Source of the DNA: Clostridium estertheticum
Lineage (GTDB): Bacteria; Bacillota; Clostridia; Clostridiales; Clostridiaceae
DNA: 64,000 bases
Assembly: GCF_011065935.2 (NCBI RefSeq)
Contig: NZ_JAAMNH020000001.1
Location: 5,105,001-5,169,000, forward strand
Reading direction: 5' to 3'
In this document: piece by piece, positions 15,457 through 23,673 of the stretch
Numbering within the stretch: the stretch's first letter is position 1
How the letters are laid out: each line of letters begins with the position of its first letter
The notes under the pieces: model-generated
The model's database searches: none
What the model was told of the DNA's origin: nothing
The model's input: only the letters and a program-made list of their open reading frames with translations
Position numbers and translations under genes: made by a program

Positions 15457-15504
15457 GGCAGTTTAAATAAACCGCCTCTATAAGTATTCTTCAAAAGGAT
15501 ACTT
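15457..15504 (-). terminator. tandem hairpins between methylaspartase and mesaconase genes, possible attenuator
   Basis: In transcription order the first hairpin (15482-15504, AAGTATCCTT paired with AAGAATACTT, one mismatch) is followed by a second (15457-15476, GGCGGTTTA paired with TAAACTGCC, one G-U). TTTTCCC follows the second. The second resembles a weak intrinsic terminator in mid-operon and may reduce expression of the downstream mesaconase and lyase genes. It could also be an RNA-processing site. Confidence 0.5.
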
Positions 15505-15528
15505 ACCATCCCAAATTAATTGTTTATC

Positions 15529-16770
15529 TTATTTTTTTCTATTAACTAGAGCTACAACTCTATTCATTTCGTTATTAACTATCATGTATCCTTCATCTAC
15601 ACCCATACCTGGTTTTGCTAAGCATTGATCTGCTCCACAACCCATAGCTATGTTTGTGCACACTTCTGCAGATCTGTTAGTTTCATTACATGTTCCACCA
15701 CAGTATGCTCCACGTCCATGTTTTTTGCAGTATAGTATAGCTTCAATTATGTTGTTAACTCCACCTAAGTCTGGTGTTTTTATTTGAAGCATGTGTCCTG
15801 CTTTATTATCTGCAAATAATACTACGTCTTCGTAAGTATTACACCATTCGTCTGCAACAAGTTCAACATTAATCTTTCTATTGTCTAGTTCTGCTGTTAA
15901 ATCTCTTAGTGCTTCCATTTGTCTTTCTCTATGCTCAACATCCATTGGTCCTTCAATTCTCAAAGCGAATGGCTTTGCAGCTTCTTCAAGTGTTGCTATA
16001 TAATCAGCCATAGCTTTTGTATCGTTATTAAAGGCAACTCCGATTGTTCCATATACATCTATGTGAAATATTGGATTATAGTTTTTATCAGTTCTTAATT
16101 TTAATACTCTAGCGCTTAACCACTGAACATAAGCAAGTAGCTTTTCGCCCTTAAGTCCTAATTTTTCTTCTACATTGTTTATTAGTGCGTGAGGCATTAC
16201 GTCTGCACCTTTAATTATCATTTTATCTGAACTATTATATCTATCATCACCTGATTGTGTGAAAATAGCTATTCTCTTAATATCTACTCCAGTTTTGTAT
16301 TCATCACGTACAATTTCTGCCATAGTTACTTTTTTAGCTTTTGCTACAGCATCTAGAATAGCTTGAGTTATTCCATATCTTATTGCTGTATGAAGTCTTT
16401 TACCATTAAGTAACATGTGGTCAAATTCTTCTGCCAGTTTTTTAAAGTTTGTGAGTTCTCTACCTATTAATTTTGGTGCTATTTCATTTTCTATGATTGG
16501 TATAAAATCTTTTGCAAGGAATAATGGGTCACGTCCACCTGCTCCAGAATATTGTACTGCTGCGCAATCTCCATAAGCTACTTGGCCATCTTCAAGTATA
16601 AGCATTACTGATATTGATTCTCCTGCTTGTCTAATTGATGTAAAGCCTTCTGTTACAGGTTCTCCTACATATGTAAAACCATCATGTTCTGCACCTTTTT
16701 TTATAGCTCTTTGGTCGTCAAAATAAAATCCTGTTCTTCCTGTTGAACATAATACATCAATAATTTTCAT
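15529..16770 (-). CDS. mal: methylaspartate ammonia-lyase
   Basis: This enolase-superfamily enzyme removes ammonia from (2S,3S)-3-methylaspartate to give mesaconate. The 413-residue length equals that of the Clostridium tetanomorphum enzyme, and the catalytic residues fall at the same positions. H194 is in VMPHALINN, K331 (the general base) in QIKTPDLGG, and Mg ligands D238, E273 and D307 are in FHIDVYG, RIEGPM and VADEWCN. ATG at 16770 follows AGGTGTATATT; a GTG three codons upstream overlaps that site. It follows glmE by 48 nt, as in other glutamate-fermenting clostridia. Confidence 0.97.
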   Translation of the reverse strand: MKIIDVLCSTGRTGFYFDDQRAIKKGAEHDGFTYVGEPVTEGFTSIRQAGESISVMLILEDGQVAYGDCAAVQYSGAGGRDPLFLAKDFIPIIENEIAPKLIGRELTNFKKLAEEFDHMLLNGKRLHTAIRYGITQAILDAVAKAKKVTMAEIVRDEYKTGVDIKRIAIFTQSGDDRYNSSDKMIIKGADVMPHALINNVEEKLGLKGEKLLAYVQWLSARVLKLRTDKNYNPIFHIDVYGTIGVAFNNDTKAMADYIATLEEAAKPFALRIEGPMDVEHRERQMEALRDLTAELDNRKINVELVADEWCNTYEDVVLFADNKAGHMLQIKTPDLGGVNNIIEAILYCKKHGRGAYCGGTCNETNRSAEVCTNIAMGCGADQCLAKPGMGVDEGYMIVNNEMNRVVALVNRKK

Positions 16771-16818
16771 AATATACACCTATCCTTCTATAATTTTTTT
16801 AATGCAATTTTAGTAAAT

Positions 16819-18276
16819 TTATTTTTTCTCTGGTCTTCCTATAAGTACACCTTTTCCTACTGCAAATATATCATCTATTGTCATTTGGAAGCTTACATCT
16901 CTATTTTCAAACTTCGCTCTATCTTCCAATTTTTTCATATTGAAATTTATTAATTCCTTTGTAAATGGAATATTACCAAATTTAAGGTATCTTATTGCTC
17001 CATTGTTATCTCTTGCAGGCATCATTTTACCAGCATTAAATTTACTTGGTGCAAATGGCACATCAATGATTCCCATAGCAAAGCCTTTAACTGATCCTAT
17101 AGCAAGATCTCCTTTTCCTATTTCATATATCTTGTCTATCATGCACTTTGTTTCAGCTTTTATTACTTCTATCTCTGTTTTCAATTCTTGAGACATAGGC
17201 AATCTTTGACCTCTTAATAAGTTCAAAGTCATCTTTGTAGCTTTTATTCCCTGTGCATTAGCTTCTTTAGTAGGAATTCCTATAGCTTCATGAGTAGTTT
17301 TAACTATTACTTTTGTTGCTCCTGCAAGTGCCGCTGTTGCCGCTCCTGTAGATATAACTCCAAAAGCTTTTGCTTCATCTGCGGGGAAGCCTCCCATCCA
17401 TTGATGTAAAACTGTTGTTAAATATATATCTTTATAACCATTAGCTTTTAAGTATTCGTCGCATTGCTCTTCTAAAGCTCTTATAGCTGCTACGTCTTGT
17501 ATTAAATTTCCACACTGACCATATCCAACTGTTAGATTTTTAACTCCTTGCTCTGCTGCAAGTAGTGACTCTATTATTGCAATTGCATTTGAGGTACTAG
17601 GTGGAACTAAGGTTCCTGTTAATGGTCCAAAAGGTTCTCTATTTATTGATACTCCTTGTTCTTCATAAAAGCCAACAAGTCTATCACAATACTGCCAATC
17701 TAAAATTGTTTTTCCAAGTGTTGCATTTTTAGCATATGGAATATTATAAGAAATACCGCCGCCTTCATTTGAAGTCCAACCTGAAGCATGTGTTATTTCA
17801 GCGAGGAGCCTTCCATCTGGAGTACCATGTCTTGCTTCTAATGGATTATTTATTGCTTCAAAAACTTGTCTACAGCCTTTTACTCCATGATTAACTCCTG
17901 GAAATCCGTTTAACAGAGACCTTCCTTCACTTATACTTTCTTTTATTCCAATTTCACATTCATCATATCTATTTTGTCTTGTATAACTATCTATTGTTGA
18001 TGGTAGCAAATCTGCTCCACCTTCTGTCTCTAAAAAGTTTAGGAGTTCGATATGCCTGTCAATTAATGCAACACCAGCTCTTGGTTGTGCAAGGGTTATT
18101 CCTTCTTCTTTAGCTTTAATTAATTTTTTTGCAAAGTTTTTGTGATCAGGAACTCTCTTATTGTATTCTATAGCTTCTTCTAAATTTACTTCTTTGCCTG
18201 TTGGCCATTGGTTTAATACTTCTTTTCTAACCTCAAAGAACTCTTCATTAGTCCATTTTTTATTTCTTAATTCCAC
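16819..18276 (-). CDS. glmE: glutamate mutase epsilon (E) subunit
   Basis: The large TIM-barrel subunit of adenosylcobalamin-dependent glutamate mutase converts L-glutamate to (2S,3S)-3-methylaspartate together with GlmS. The length of 485 residues equals clostridial MutE/GlmE. Recognisable segments are ALIDRHIELLNFLETEGG, GFPGVNHGVKGCRQVFEA, HGTPDGRLLAEITHASG and YGQCGNLIQDVAAIRALE. It starts with GTG at 18276, preceded by AGGAGGG. It lies 19 nt after glmL. The radical carbon-skeleton rearrangement occurs between the barrel and the B12 held by GlmS. Confidence 0.96.
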   Translation of the reverse strand: MELRNKKWTNEEFFEVRKEVLNQWPTGKEVNLEEAIEYNKRVPDHKNFAKKLIKAKEEGITLAQPRAGVALIDRHIELLNFLETEGGADLLPSTIDSYTRQNRYDECEIGIKESISEGRSLLNGFPGVNHGVKGCRQVFEAINNPLEARHGTPDGRLLAEITHASGWTSNEGGGISYNIPYAKNATLGKTILDWQYCDRLVGFYEEQGVSINREPFGPLTGTLVPPSTSNAIAIIESLLAAEQGVKNLTVGYGQCGNLIQDVAAIRALEEQCDEYLKANGYKDIYLTTVLHQWMGGFPADEAKAFGVISTGAATAALAGATKVIVKTTHEAIGIPTKEANAQGIKATKMTLNLLRGQRLPMSQELKTEIEVIKAETKCMIDKIYEIGKGDLAIGSVKGFAMGIIDVPFAPSKFNAGKMMPARDNNGAIRYLKFGNIPFTKELINFNMKKLEDRAKFENRDVSFQMTIDDIFAVGKGVLIGRPEKK

Positions 18277-18295
18277 TAAAATTCCCTCCTAATAA

Positions 18296-19690
18296 TTATA
18301 CTTGCACTAAATATTTTTTCATAATTCTAACAGCTTTATCTGGATAATCCTGAGATAATAATCCCATAGCCGATAATATATAAGCTTTATCAAGCAAATA
18401 AGCAGCATGACGCGGCTTTAAGTACATTGTATCTTCTGTATTAAAAGCTCCTGCTTTTAAAATGTCTTGCGGATTATCACTGTGTATTAATACTCCACCT
18501 GTACCTATCATGTACTTTACTTCCATAAGATCTTTTCCTATTTGAGTATACATAGCACCCATAGGTGTGAGTGTGTGTTCGATAGTGCCTACATGTCTCT
18601 CCATTGATAACTCTGTGGCTACTTTTGCCATAGCCTCATCAAAATCTATTTCTTCCTTGGTTATTGGAACCATCTTTATATGTTCTATTCTATATTTACA
18701 ATTCGCATCAATATCAATTTTTCGATCTGTGTCCCCTAGATACTTTCTCATTTTTCTGCTACCAGCTGCTTCTCTTAGTGAAACTGCAGAATATCTCATA
18801 CCAAGGTCACCTTCAACAGTTCTTTTAGCAAATGGCTCCTCGAGGCCACGTACAGTAACCCCTGCTTTTGTAGGTTCTCCATCCGCTATAGAATGGACAT
18901 CTGTGGTTGCCCCTCCAATGTCAATAACTATTAAATCTCCCAGGCCACTTTCTTCATCGCTGCCTTCACTTAGTATCCTTGCAGCCTTTAGGACTGCTGC
19001 TGGTGTTGGCATTAAAATACCACTTACTAAATCTTCTGCGTTGCTGAGTCCCTTAGCATCTACTATTTTTTCCATAAATACTTTTCTGATTTCTTCGCGA
19101 GCGGGCTCTACATTTAGTTTACTTAACTGTGGCATAACATTACTTGTAATGGTAAAATACATTTTTGCCTTTGTGAATATTTCTCTTATATCATCAGTTG
19201 CTACCTTATTTCCAGCTACAACTATTGGTAATTTAACCTCATTATCAGCTAACATCTTGGCATTGTGTATAATACATTCCTTGTTACCACCATCAGTTCC
19301 ACCTGCAAGAAGTATTATATCTAATTCCGAATTTTTGATTTCTTCAATCTCAGTAAGTGTCAATTCATAGCTATATACTTTCAGCACCCTAGCCCCAGCT
19401 CCAAGTGCCGCTCTTTTGGCAGCTTCTGCAGTTAACTCTGGCACTAGACCAATAGCTATCATTTTAAGACCTCCTGCAGCTGAGGAGCATGCTAATTTAT
19501 TAATAAAGTTAACATTTTTTTCTTTTAATATATGTTCTATTTTTGAATAAGCCTTGTCATAGCCTATCATTATATTATCTTCAATTGTGGTTATGTCTTT
19601 AGCTGCAGCAATTATTTCTTCTTTTTCTATATCTACAACAGTTAGTTTAGTGTATGTACTTCCAAAATCTACAAGTAAATATGCATCCAC
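18296..19690 (-). CDS. glmL: glutamate mutase reactivating factor GlmL/MutL
   Basis: GlmL is an actin/Hsp70-fold ATPase thought to exchange damaged cobalamin in glutamate mutase. The 464-residue protein has the phosphate-1 motif DFGSTYTK (residues 8-15), ILLAGGTDGGN, the phosphate-2 motif VIDIGGATTDVHS and a C-terminal GTGGVL adenosine motif. It lies between glmS and glmE, the usual clostridial order, with spacers of 40 and 19 nt. A structural role in the mutase was once proposed, but a chaperone/reactivase role fits the fold. Confidence 0.95.
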   Translation of the reverse strand: MDAYLLVDFGSTYTKLTVVDIEKEEIIAAAKDITTIEDNIMIGYDKAYSKIEHILKEKNVNFINKLACSSAAGGLKMIAIGLVPELTAEAAKRAALGAGARVLKVYSYELTLTEIEEIKNSELDIILLAGGTDGGNKECIIHNAKMLADNEVKLPIVVAGNKVATDDIREIFTKAKMYFTITSNVMPQLSKLNVEPAREEIRKVFMEKIVDAKGLSNAEDLVSGILMPTPAAVLKAARILSEGSDEESGLGDLIVIDIGGATTDVHSIADGEPTKAGVTVRGLEEPFAKRTVEGDLGMRYSAVSLREAAGSRKMRKYLGDTDRKIDIDANCKYRIEHIKMVPITKEEIDFDEAMAKVATELSMERHVGTIEHTLTPMGAMYTQIGKDLMEVKYMIGTGGVLIHSDNPQDILKAGAFNTEDTMYLKPRHAAYLLDKAYILSAMGLLSQDYPDKAVRIMKKYLVQV

Positions 19691-19730
19691 TTATATCACT
19701 CCTATTGATTTTATAATAGTCCTACATATT

Positions 19731-20144
19731 TTATAATAGGCCTAATGCTTCTTTTAAGTCATGTATTGTGGTTTCCAGTGTTGTTCCTGGTGGATATACC
19801 TTATTAAATCCCATTGTGGTAAATCTACTGTGTACATCATCCCAATTTTGTTTTCCTACAACAATGTTACCACCTACAAATAGCAATATACCCTTAAGTC
19901 CTGCTTCATCACATTTTTCTCTCATGCCTCTGCAATCGATTTCTCCATGTCCGTATAGTGAAGATACTATTATTACATCTGCATTGGTTTCAACAGCTGC
20001 ATTTATAAAATCTTCTTGTGGAGAAAGAACTCCTATGTTTATAACATTAAACCCAGCTTCCGTTAGCGCATAATCTAAAATTTTATTACCAACAGCGTGA
20101 CAATCTGATCCTATTACTCCTAGAATTAAAGTCTTTTTTTCCAT
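19731..20144 (-). CDS. glmS: glutamate mutase sigma (S) subunit, B12-binding
   Basis: The small cobalamin-binding subunit of glutamate mutase, 137 residues, the usual length. The base-off/His-on motif is D14-x-H16-x2-G19 in IGSDCHAVG, and H16 replaces dimethylbenzimidazole as the lower ligand of cobalt. SLYGHGEIDCRG and GGNIVVGKQNW complete the Rossmann-like B12 fold. It is the first enzyme gene after the GntR regulator (34-nt gap), with a GGAGG-type site. The name should not be confused with glucosamine synthase glmS. Confidence 0.96.
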   Translation of the reverse strand: MEKKTLILGVIGSDCHAVGNKILDYALTEAGFNVINIGVLSPQEDFINAAVETNADVIIVSSLYGHGEIDCRGMREKCDEAGLKGILLFVGGNIVVGKQNWDDVHSRFTTMGFNKVYPPGTTLETTIHDLKEALGLL

Positions 20145-20178
20145 TTTTTGAAAGCCTCCTAAATAATTTTTTATATCA

Positions 20179-21162
20179 TTATTTTTTGAACTTTATTTCA
20201 ATAATCTTTGACCTAAGCGCTTTTACTGAGCCATCATCTAGACTATATAGAAATTCTATTATTTCCTTATTGCTAAAATTTGCATTTTTAACATCTTTGT
20301 ATCTACCCGGGGATACTATCATAACATCTGATTTTTGCATTATATCCAAAAGCTCATTATTATCAGTAGTATTGGAGTATGTTATATCTACTTCAGATAA
20401 TCCGGCCTTTTCTAAAGCCCCTCTTATTTTGAACATAAATTCTTCCGAGATACATATAAATGCAAATTTTGTATTTGAAGCATATCTAGCGATCTTAACT
20501 ATTGGTTCTAAATTTGGAGTAATAGCAACTCCTAAAATCTCCTTATTAATCCCCTTAGTCAAATCTGTAACTTCATTAATGTGATTAAAAGTGGTTATTA
20601 TAAACTCAGCCGCTTCAATCTTGTCTTTAGTCTCCTTGTCCATCTTTTGCAATTCATTTATTGTTAAATTCGTTACATTCATATTACTATTTTTACTAAG
20701 TTGACTACTAAACATTTTAGCTTGTTCAATATTACACTCTACGTATACTGCTACGATTTTATCCATTATTTGTTTTTTTTCATTTACTCTTTGATTTACT
20801 ATGTCTAAAAATTCTTCTGGTTTCATTCCAATTTCCAAAGCTTCCTCTAGTCCTAAATCAACAAATTTCATTATCTTTTTTTTAATATCTAGACTTTCCC
20901 AAGATACTGCTTCTTCCACTACAAAAGTTCCCTTTCCTTGATAGGATTTTAATGCCCCATCTTGTTCCAAATCGTTATATGCAGTACTTATAGTGTTTCT
21001 GCTTACATTAATTCTCTGGGATAATTCTCTTTCTGTAGGCATTTTTGTTCCAACCTTGAGAGATCCTTTTTTTATTTCATCCATAATTTGATTTTTAACT
21101 TGAATATAAAGTGGTACTCCATTTTTTTTGTTTATCTCGATGTTAATAAAAATCCCTCCCAA
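20179..21162 (-). CDS. GntR-family regulator of the glutamate mutase operon
   Basis: Residues about 8-78 form a GntR winged helix (VPLYIQVKNQIMDEIKKGSL, MPTERELSQRINVSRNTIS, YQGKGTFVVEE). The rest (about 100-327) is an alpha/beta ligand domain that I do not recognise; it is neither a clear UTRA nor an FCD domain. It leads the glmS-glmL-glmE transcript, and its promoter carries two TGGACTAxTCCA sites, so autoregulation and control of glutamate fermentation are likely. The start is unclear. The listed TTG at 21162 lies inside the GGGAGGG ribosome site, while ATT at 21147 has ideal spacing and would give the normal-looking N-terminus xNIEINKKNGV. Confidence 0.85.
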   Translation of the reverse strand: MGGIFINIEINKKNGVPLYIQVKNQIMDEIKKGSLKVGTKMPTERELSQRINVSRNTISTAYNDLEQDGALKSYQGKGTFVVEEAVSWESLDIKKKIMKFVDLGLEEALEIGMKPEEFLDIVNQRVNEKKQIMDKIVAVYVECNIEQAKMFSSQLSKNSNMNVTNLTINELQKMDKETKDKIEAAEFIITTFNHINEVTDLTKGINKEILGVAITPNLEPIVKIARYASNTKFAFICISEEFMFKIRGALEKAGLSEVDITYSNTTDNNELLDIMQKSDVMIVSPGRYKDVKNANFSNKEIIEFLYSLDDGSVKALRSKIIEIKFKK

Positions 21163-21177
21163 AGCATATTGGATTAA

Positions 21178-21229
21178 TGGACTAATCCACTACCACGTTT
21201 ATAATACCATGTGGACTAGTCCATTTCAA
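21178..21229 (-). promoter_or_regulatory. gntR-glm operon promoter with two palindromic operators
   Basis: On the minus strand TTGAAA (21224-21229) and TATTAT (21201-21206) are separated by exactly 17 bases. The perfect palindrome TGGACTAGTCCA (21212-21223) fills most of the spacer. A near-copy, TGGATTAGTCCA on this strand (21178-21189), covers the start of the transcript, with centres 34 bp apart. A repressor bound at both would block polymerase. The obvious ligand is the adjacent GntR protein; this is inference from position and symmetry. Confidence 0.8.
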
Positions 21230-21411
21230 TGATTGTATTATTAGCATTTTAGGTTATTTTTACTGTTATAAAGAATTTAACCCCCATTATCTAGCTTAGT
21301 CTTACGTTTAATACTGTTTTCAAATAAACTTGGTAAGGTTTTCATTCATATGGTTATATTTTCTAACTAAGATTATTAAAATAGTATATATAAATACTTA
21401 GTGGGCCCCTT

Positions 21412-22188
21412 ATGATAAAGAAACATTTTTCTATTGTTATATATTTTTTAAGTACAATTTTGGTATTAATTCTTTCAATATTTATTTATAGGATTATTAC
21501 ACATACTTCTTATGTTTATGTACAAGATCAAATAAACATCTCTAAATATACTGGTGAAAGAATCTCTAATCCTTATGTTGAAAAATCTTCAAAAATTGCA
21601 ACTTATATTAATACTAGTAAGGGTGGTCCACTTATAGGACTTAGTAGTGCAGATGTGGTTCTTGAGTTCCTTAGCGGTTCTTCTGGCATAACTTATAAGG
21701 CTATATTTAATCAGGCGGTAGCTAAAAACATTAGTGGAATTAACCTAAAAAAGTATTCTAATTCATATCTACCAAAATTTAATTTTTCTAATAATATTGC
21801 ACTGTCTGACATTAACAGTAAAAACGCAACAAATATTTTTGTAACTTTTGATGAAGGTTCATCCTCAAATTTTTTATATCAAAATGGAGAATACTATCAT
21901 TATAGAGGTTTAAAAATAGACAAAGACAATGATTCTCCTGTAAAGCTTTCTAATGTTGTTATACAATTTATTCATGGTACTATTACTAACGATGATAACC
22001 TAACTTCATCTGAAAATTATGGCACTGGACTGCTCTTTTGCGGTGGAATGGCTCAAAATATTAAATGGATCAAAAAAGTGAATTCTCCAATAAAAATTAA
22101 TGATGAAAAAGGTGGGGAGGTTTCGCTAATGCCTGGAACAACTTGGTGGATTTTTATTGATGCGGACTCTTCTGTAGCCTACGATTAA
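21412..22188 (+). CDS. DUF3048 (YerB-like) membrane-anchored protein
   Basis: A 258-residue protein with one N-terminal membrane helix (about 8-28) and an exported remainder. The motif pattern GERISNPYVEKSSKIATYIN...GGPLIGLSSADVVLEFL corresponds to the DUF3048 N-domain (usually ..arPqsGLskADivyE). The end, KINDEKGGEVSLMPGTTWWIFI, matches the DUF3048 C-domain. It is divergent from typical members and shorter than YerB. No good ribosome site precedes the ATG (only GGGCCCCTT), suggesting weak expression or a missed start. Function is unknown. It is isolated on the plus strand between the gntR promoter and convergent cwlD. Confidence 0.7.
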   Translation: MIKKHFSIVIYFLSTILVLILSIFIYRIITHTSYVYVQDQINISKYTGERISNPYVEKSSKIATYINTSKGGPLIGLSSADVVLEFLSGSSGITYKAIFNQAVAKNISGINLKKYSNSYLPKFNFSNNIALSDINSKNATNIFVTFDEGSSSNFLYQNGEYYHYRGLKIDKDNDSPVKLSNVVIQFIHGTITNDDNLTSSENYGTGLLFCGGMAQNIKWIKKVNSPIKINDEKGGEVSLMPGTTWWIFIDADSSVAYD

Positions 22189-22228
22189 CACTTAAATATA
22201 AATTGGCACTATTGTTTAAGTCCAATTC

Positions 22229-22271
22229 AAGCCAAAAGACATATTACTAGGATAATATGTCTTTTTGGCTT
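22229..22271. terminator. bidirectional terminator between the DUF3048 gene and cwlD
   Basis: AAGCCAAAAGACATATTA pairs with TAATATGTCTTTTTGGCTT (one bulged base) around a 6-base loop. Both strands have a run of A or T at the stem base. It lies between two convergent genes ending at 22188 and 22290 and can serve both. Confidence 0.85.
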
Positions 22272-22289
22272 ATCTATTATTATATTTAT

Positions 22290-23012
22290 TTACTCCTTTG
22301 CCGCACTAATAAAATATTCCCCTACAGATTTGCTTATGGAACTTGCAATTTTTTCTTGATATTCATTAGACTTTAATTTTTGTTCTTCTTCATAATTTGA
22401 TAAAAATCCACATTCTACAATAACACTTGGCATAATGTCATTTTCCCTTAATATCTTATAAGCATTTTTGGCAGGCTTTTGTACTCTTTTATTATTGGTA
22501 TCTAAGTCCGCTCTAAGATTATGCTGAATTGCCCCGGCAAGGGCTGCACTATCTTTATAATCTGAATACCATACTTGTGCTCCAGAATATTTACTCTGGG
22601 TAAAATAATTTAAATGAATGCTAATAAACATATCACAATTGCTAGATTTCTTTAAATCACATCTTTTTTTCAAATCTTCAGTGTATCTTCCCCTTATAGT
22701 TCCACCGCTTGAATAAAGTCCTGCATCATCTTCTCTTGTCATAACTACCTCATATCCTAATTTCTGTAGACTCTCTTTAAGCTTTAATGCTATGCTTAAA
22801 TTAATGTTTTTTTCTACAGTTCCATCTTTTGAACTTGTTCCACCATCCATTCCCCCATGACCTGCATCAATGAGTATTTTTTTACCCCCTATTTGTAATT
22901 TTTCATTATTCATAGTTTCTTTGACCAAGCTTAAATTTACTACTATAAAGCTTACCATTGCTACAAAGATTACTATTACAATAGAAATTAATTTATAGTT
23001 TCTGTATTTCAA
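22290..23012 (-). CDS. cwlD: germination-specific N-acetylmuramoyl-L-alanine amidase
   Basis: CwlD removes the peptide from muramic acid as the first step toward muramic-delta-lactam in the spore cortex, which is needed for germination. It is an Amidase_3 protein of about 240 residues with an N-terminal membrane anchor (about 10-30). Zinc and catalytic motifs are visible: DAGHGGMDGG, TVEKNINLS, SIHLNYF and VIVECGFLSN. I chose TTG at 23012 behind AAGGGTGG; a GTG three codons earlier has no separate site. In clostridia cwlD commonly follows rpsI, as here. Two terminators upstream separate it from rpsI, so it probably has its own sporulation promoter, not identified. Confidence 0.88.
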   Translation of the reverse strand: MKYRNYKLISIVIVIFVAMVSFIVVNLSLVKETMNNEKLQIGGKKILIDAGHGGMDGGTSSKDGTVEKNINLSIALKLKESLQKLGYEVVMTREDDAGLYSSGGTIRGRYTEDLKKRCDLKKSSNCDMFISIHLNYFTQSKYSGAQVWYSDYKDSAALAGAIQHNLRADLDTNNKRVQKPAKNAYKILRENDIMPSVIVECGFLSNYEEEQKLKSNEYQEKIASSISKSVGEYFISAAKE

Positions 23013-23102
23013 TGCACCCACCCTTTTATTTATTCTTATCGTTCATTTTATTCACCTTGTAGCACATTTAGTATTATTTCTATATCGCATAGTGAATAGA
23101 CG

Positions 23103-23135
23103 TAAAAAAGCACCCACCAAATTCTAGCAGATGCT
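23103..23135 (-). terminator. intrinsic terminator upstream of cwlD
   Basis: On the minus strand AGCATCTGCT pairs with GGTGGGTGCT through ten positions (five G-U pairs), with a 7-base loop followed by TTTTTT. It lies 91 nt before the cwlD start codon and after the rpsI terminator, so it is a second barrier against read-through, or an attenuator. Confidence 0.6.
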
Positions 23136-23204
23136 TCTCTTTCTATACGTATTTTAAAATAAATATTGAGTCAGAATGTTATCTATTTCTTATAAAATAA
23201 AAAA

Positions 23205-23240
23205 AGGGAATATACACTTATTAATAAGTGTATATTCCCT
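23205..23240 (-). terminator. terminator of the rplM-rpsI operon
   Basis: AGGGAATATACACTTATT is followed directly by its exact 18-base complement. On the minus strand the palindrome is trailed by TTTTTATTTTAT. It begins 17 nt after the rpsI stop codon. Confidence 0.88.
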
Positions 23241-23256
23241 CTTATGTACAAAAATA

Positions 23257-23649
23257 TTATCTCTTTGAGAACTGAGATGCTTTTCTTGCTTTTTTAAGAC
23301 CGTATTTCTTTCTTTCTTTCATTCTTGGATCTCTTGTTAAAAATCCTGCTTTTTTAAGTTCTGGTCTTAAAGTTTCATCAGCTTTAAGAAGTGATCTTGA
23401 AATACCATGTCTTATTGCACCGGCTTGACCTGTATATCCGCCACCGTGAACATTAACTAATATATCGAATTTATCTTTAGTTCCAGTTAACACTAGTGGT
23501 TGGTTAACTATAAGCATTAAAGTTTCTAATCCGAAATAATTTTCTATTGCTCTTTTATTTATAACAATTTTACCTTCTCCAGGTATAAGTCTAACTCTCG
23601 CAACTGATTTCTTTCTTCTTCCTGTTCCTATATATTGAACTTTTGCCAT
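23257..23649 (-). CDS. rpsI: 30S ribosomal protein S9
   Basis: S9, 130 residues. The N-terminus VQYIGTGRRKKSVARVRLIP and the C-terminal tail KYGLKKARKASQFSKR are diagnostic; the final Lys-Arg of this tail reaches P-site tRNA. It follows rplM by 24 nt, the universal L13-S9 pair, and is the last gene before a strong terminator. ATG follows GGAGGGAGTAAATATA. Confidence 0.97.
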   Translation of the reverse strand: MAKVQYIGTGRRKKSVARVRLIPGEGKIVINKRAIENYFGLETLMLIVNQPLVLTGTKDKFDILVNVHGGGYTGQAGAIRHGISRSLLKADETLRPELKKAGFLTRDPRMKERKKYGLKKARKASQFSKR

Positions 23650-23673
23650 TATATTTACTCCCTCCTAACCTGA

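Noticed and set aside
18567..19370. 267-codon plus-strand open frame opposite glmL
   Set aside because: It is the antisense shadow of a well-recognised gene, Ser/Ile/Leu-rich, without ribosome site or family motif.
21230..21411. Cobalamin riboswitch upstream of the B12-dependent mutase operon
   Set aside because: The spacer lacks a recognisable B12-box and is short once the promoter and operators are placed; nothing in the leader after the promoter is long enough.
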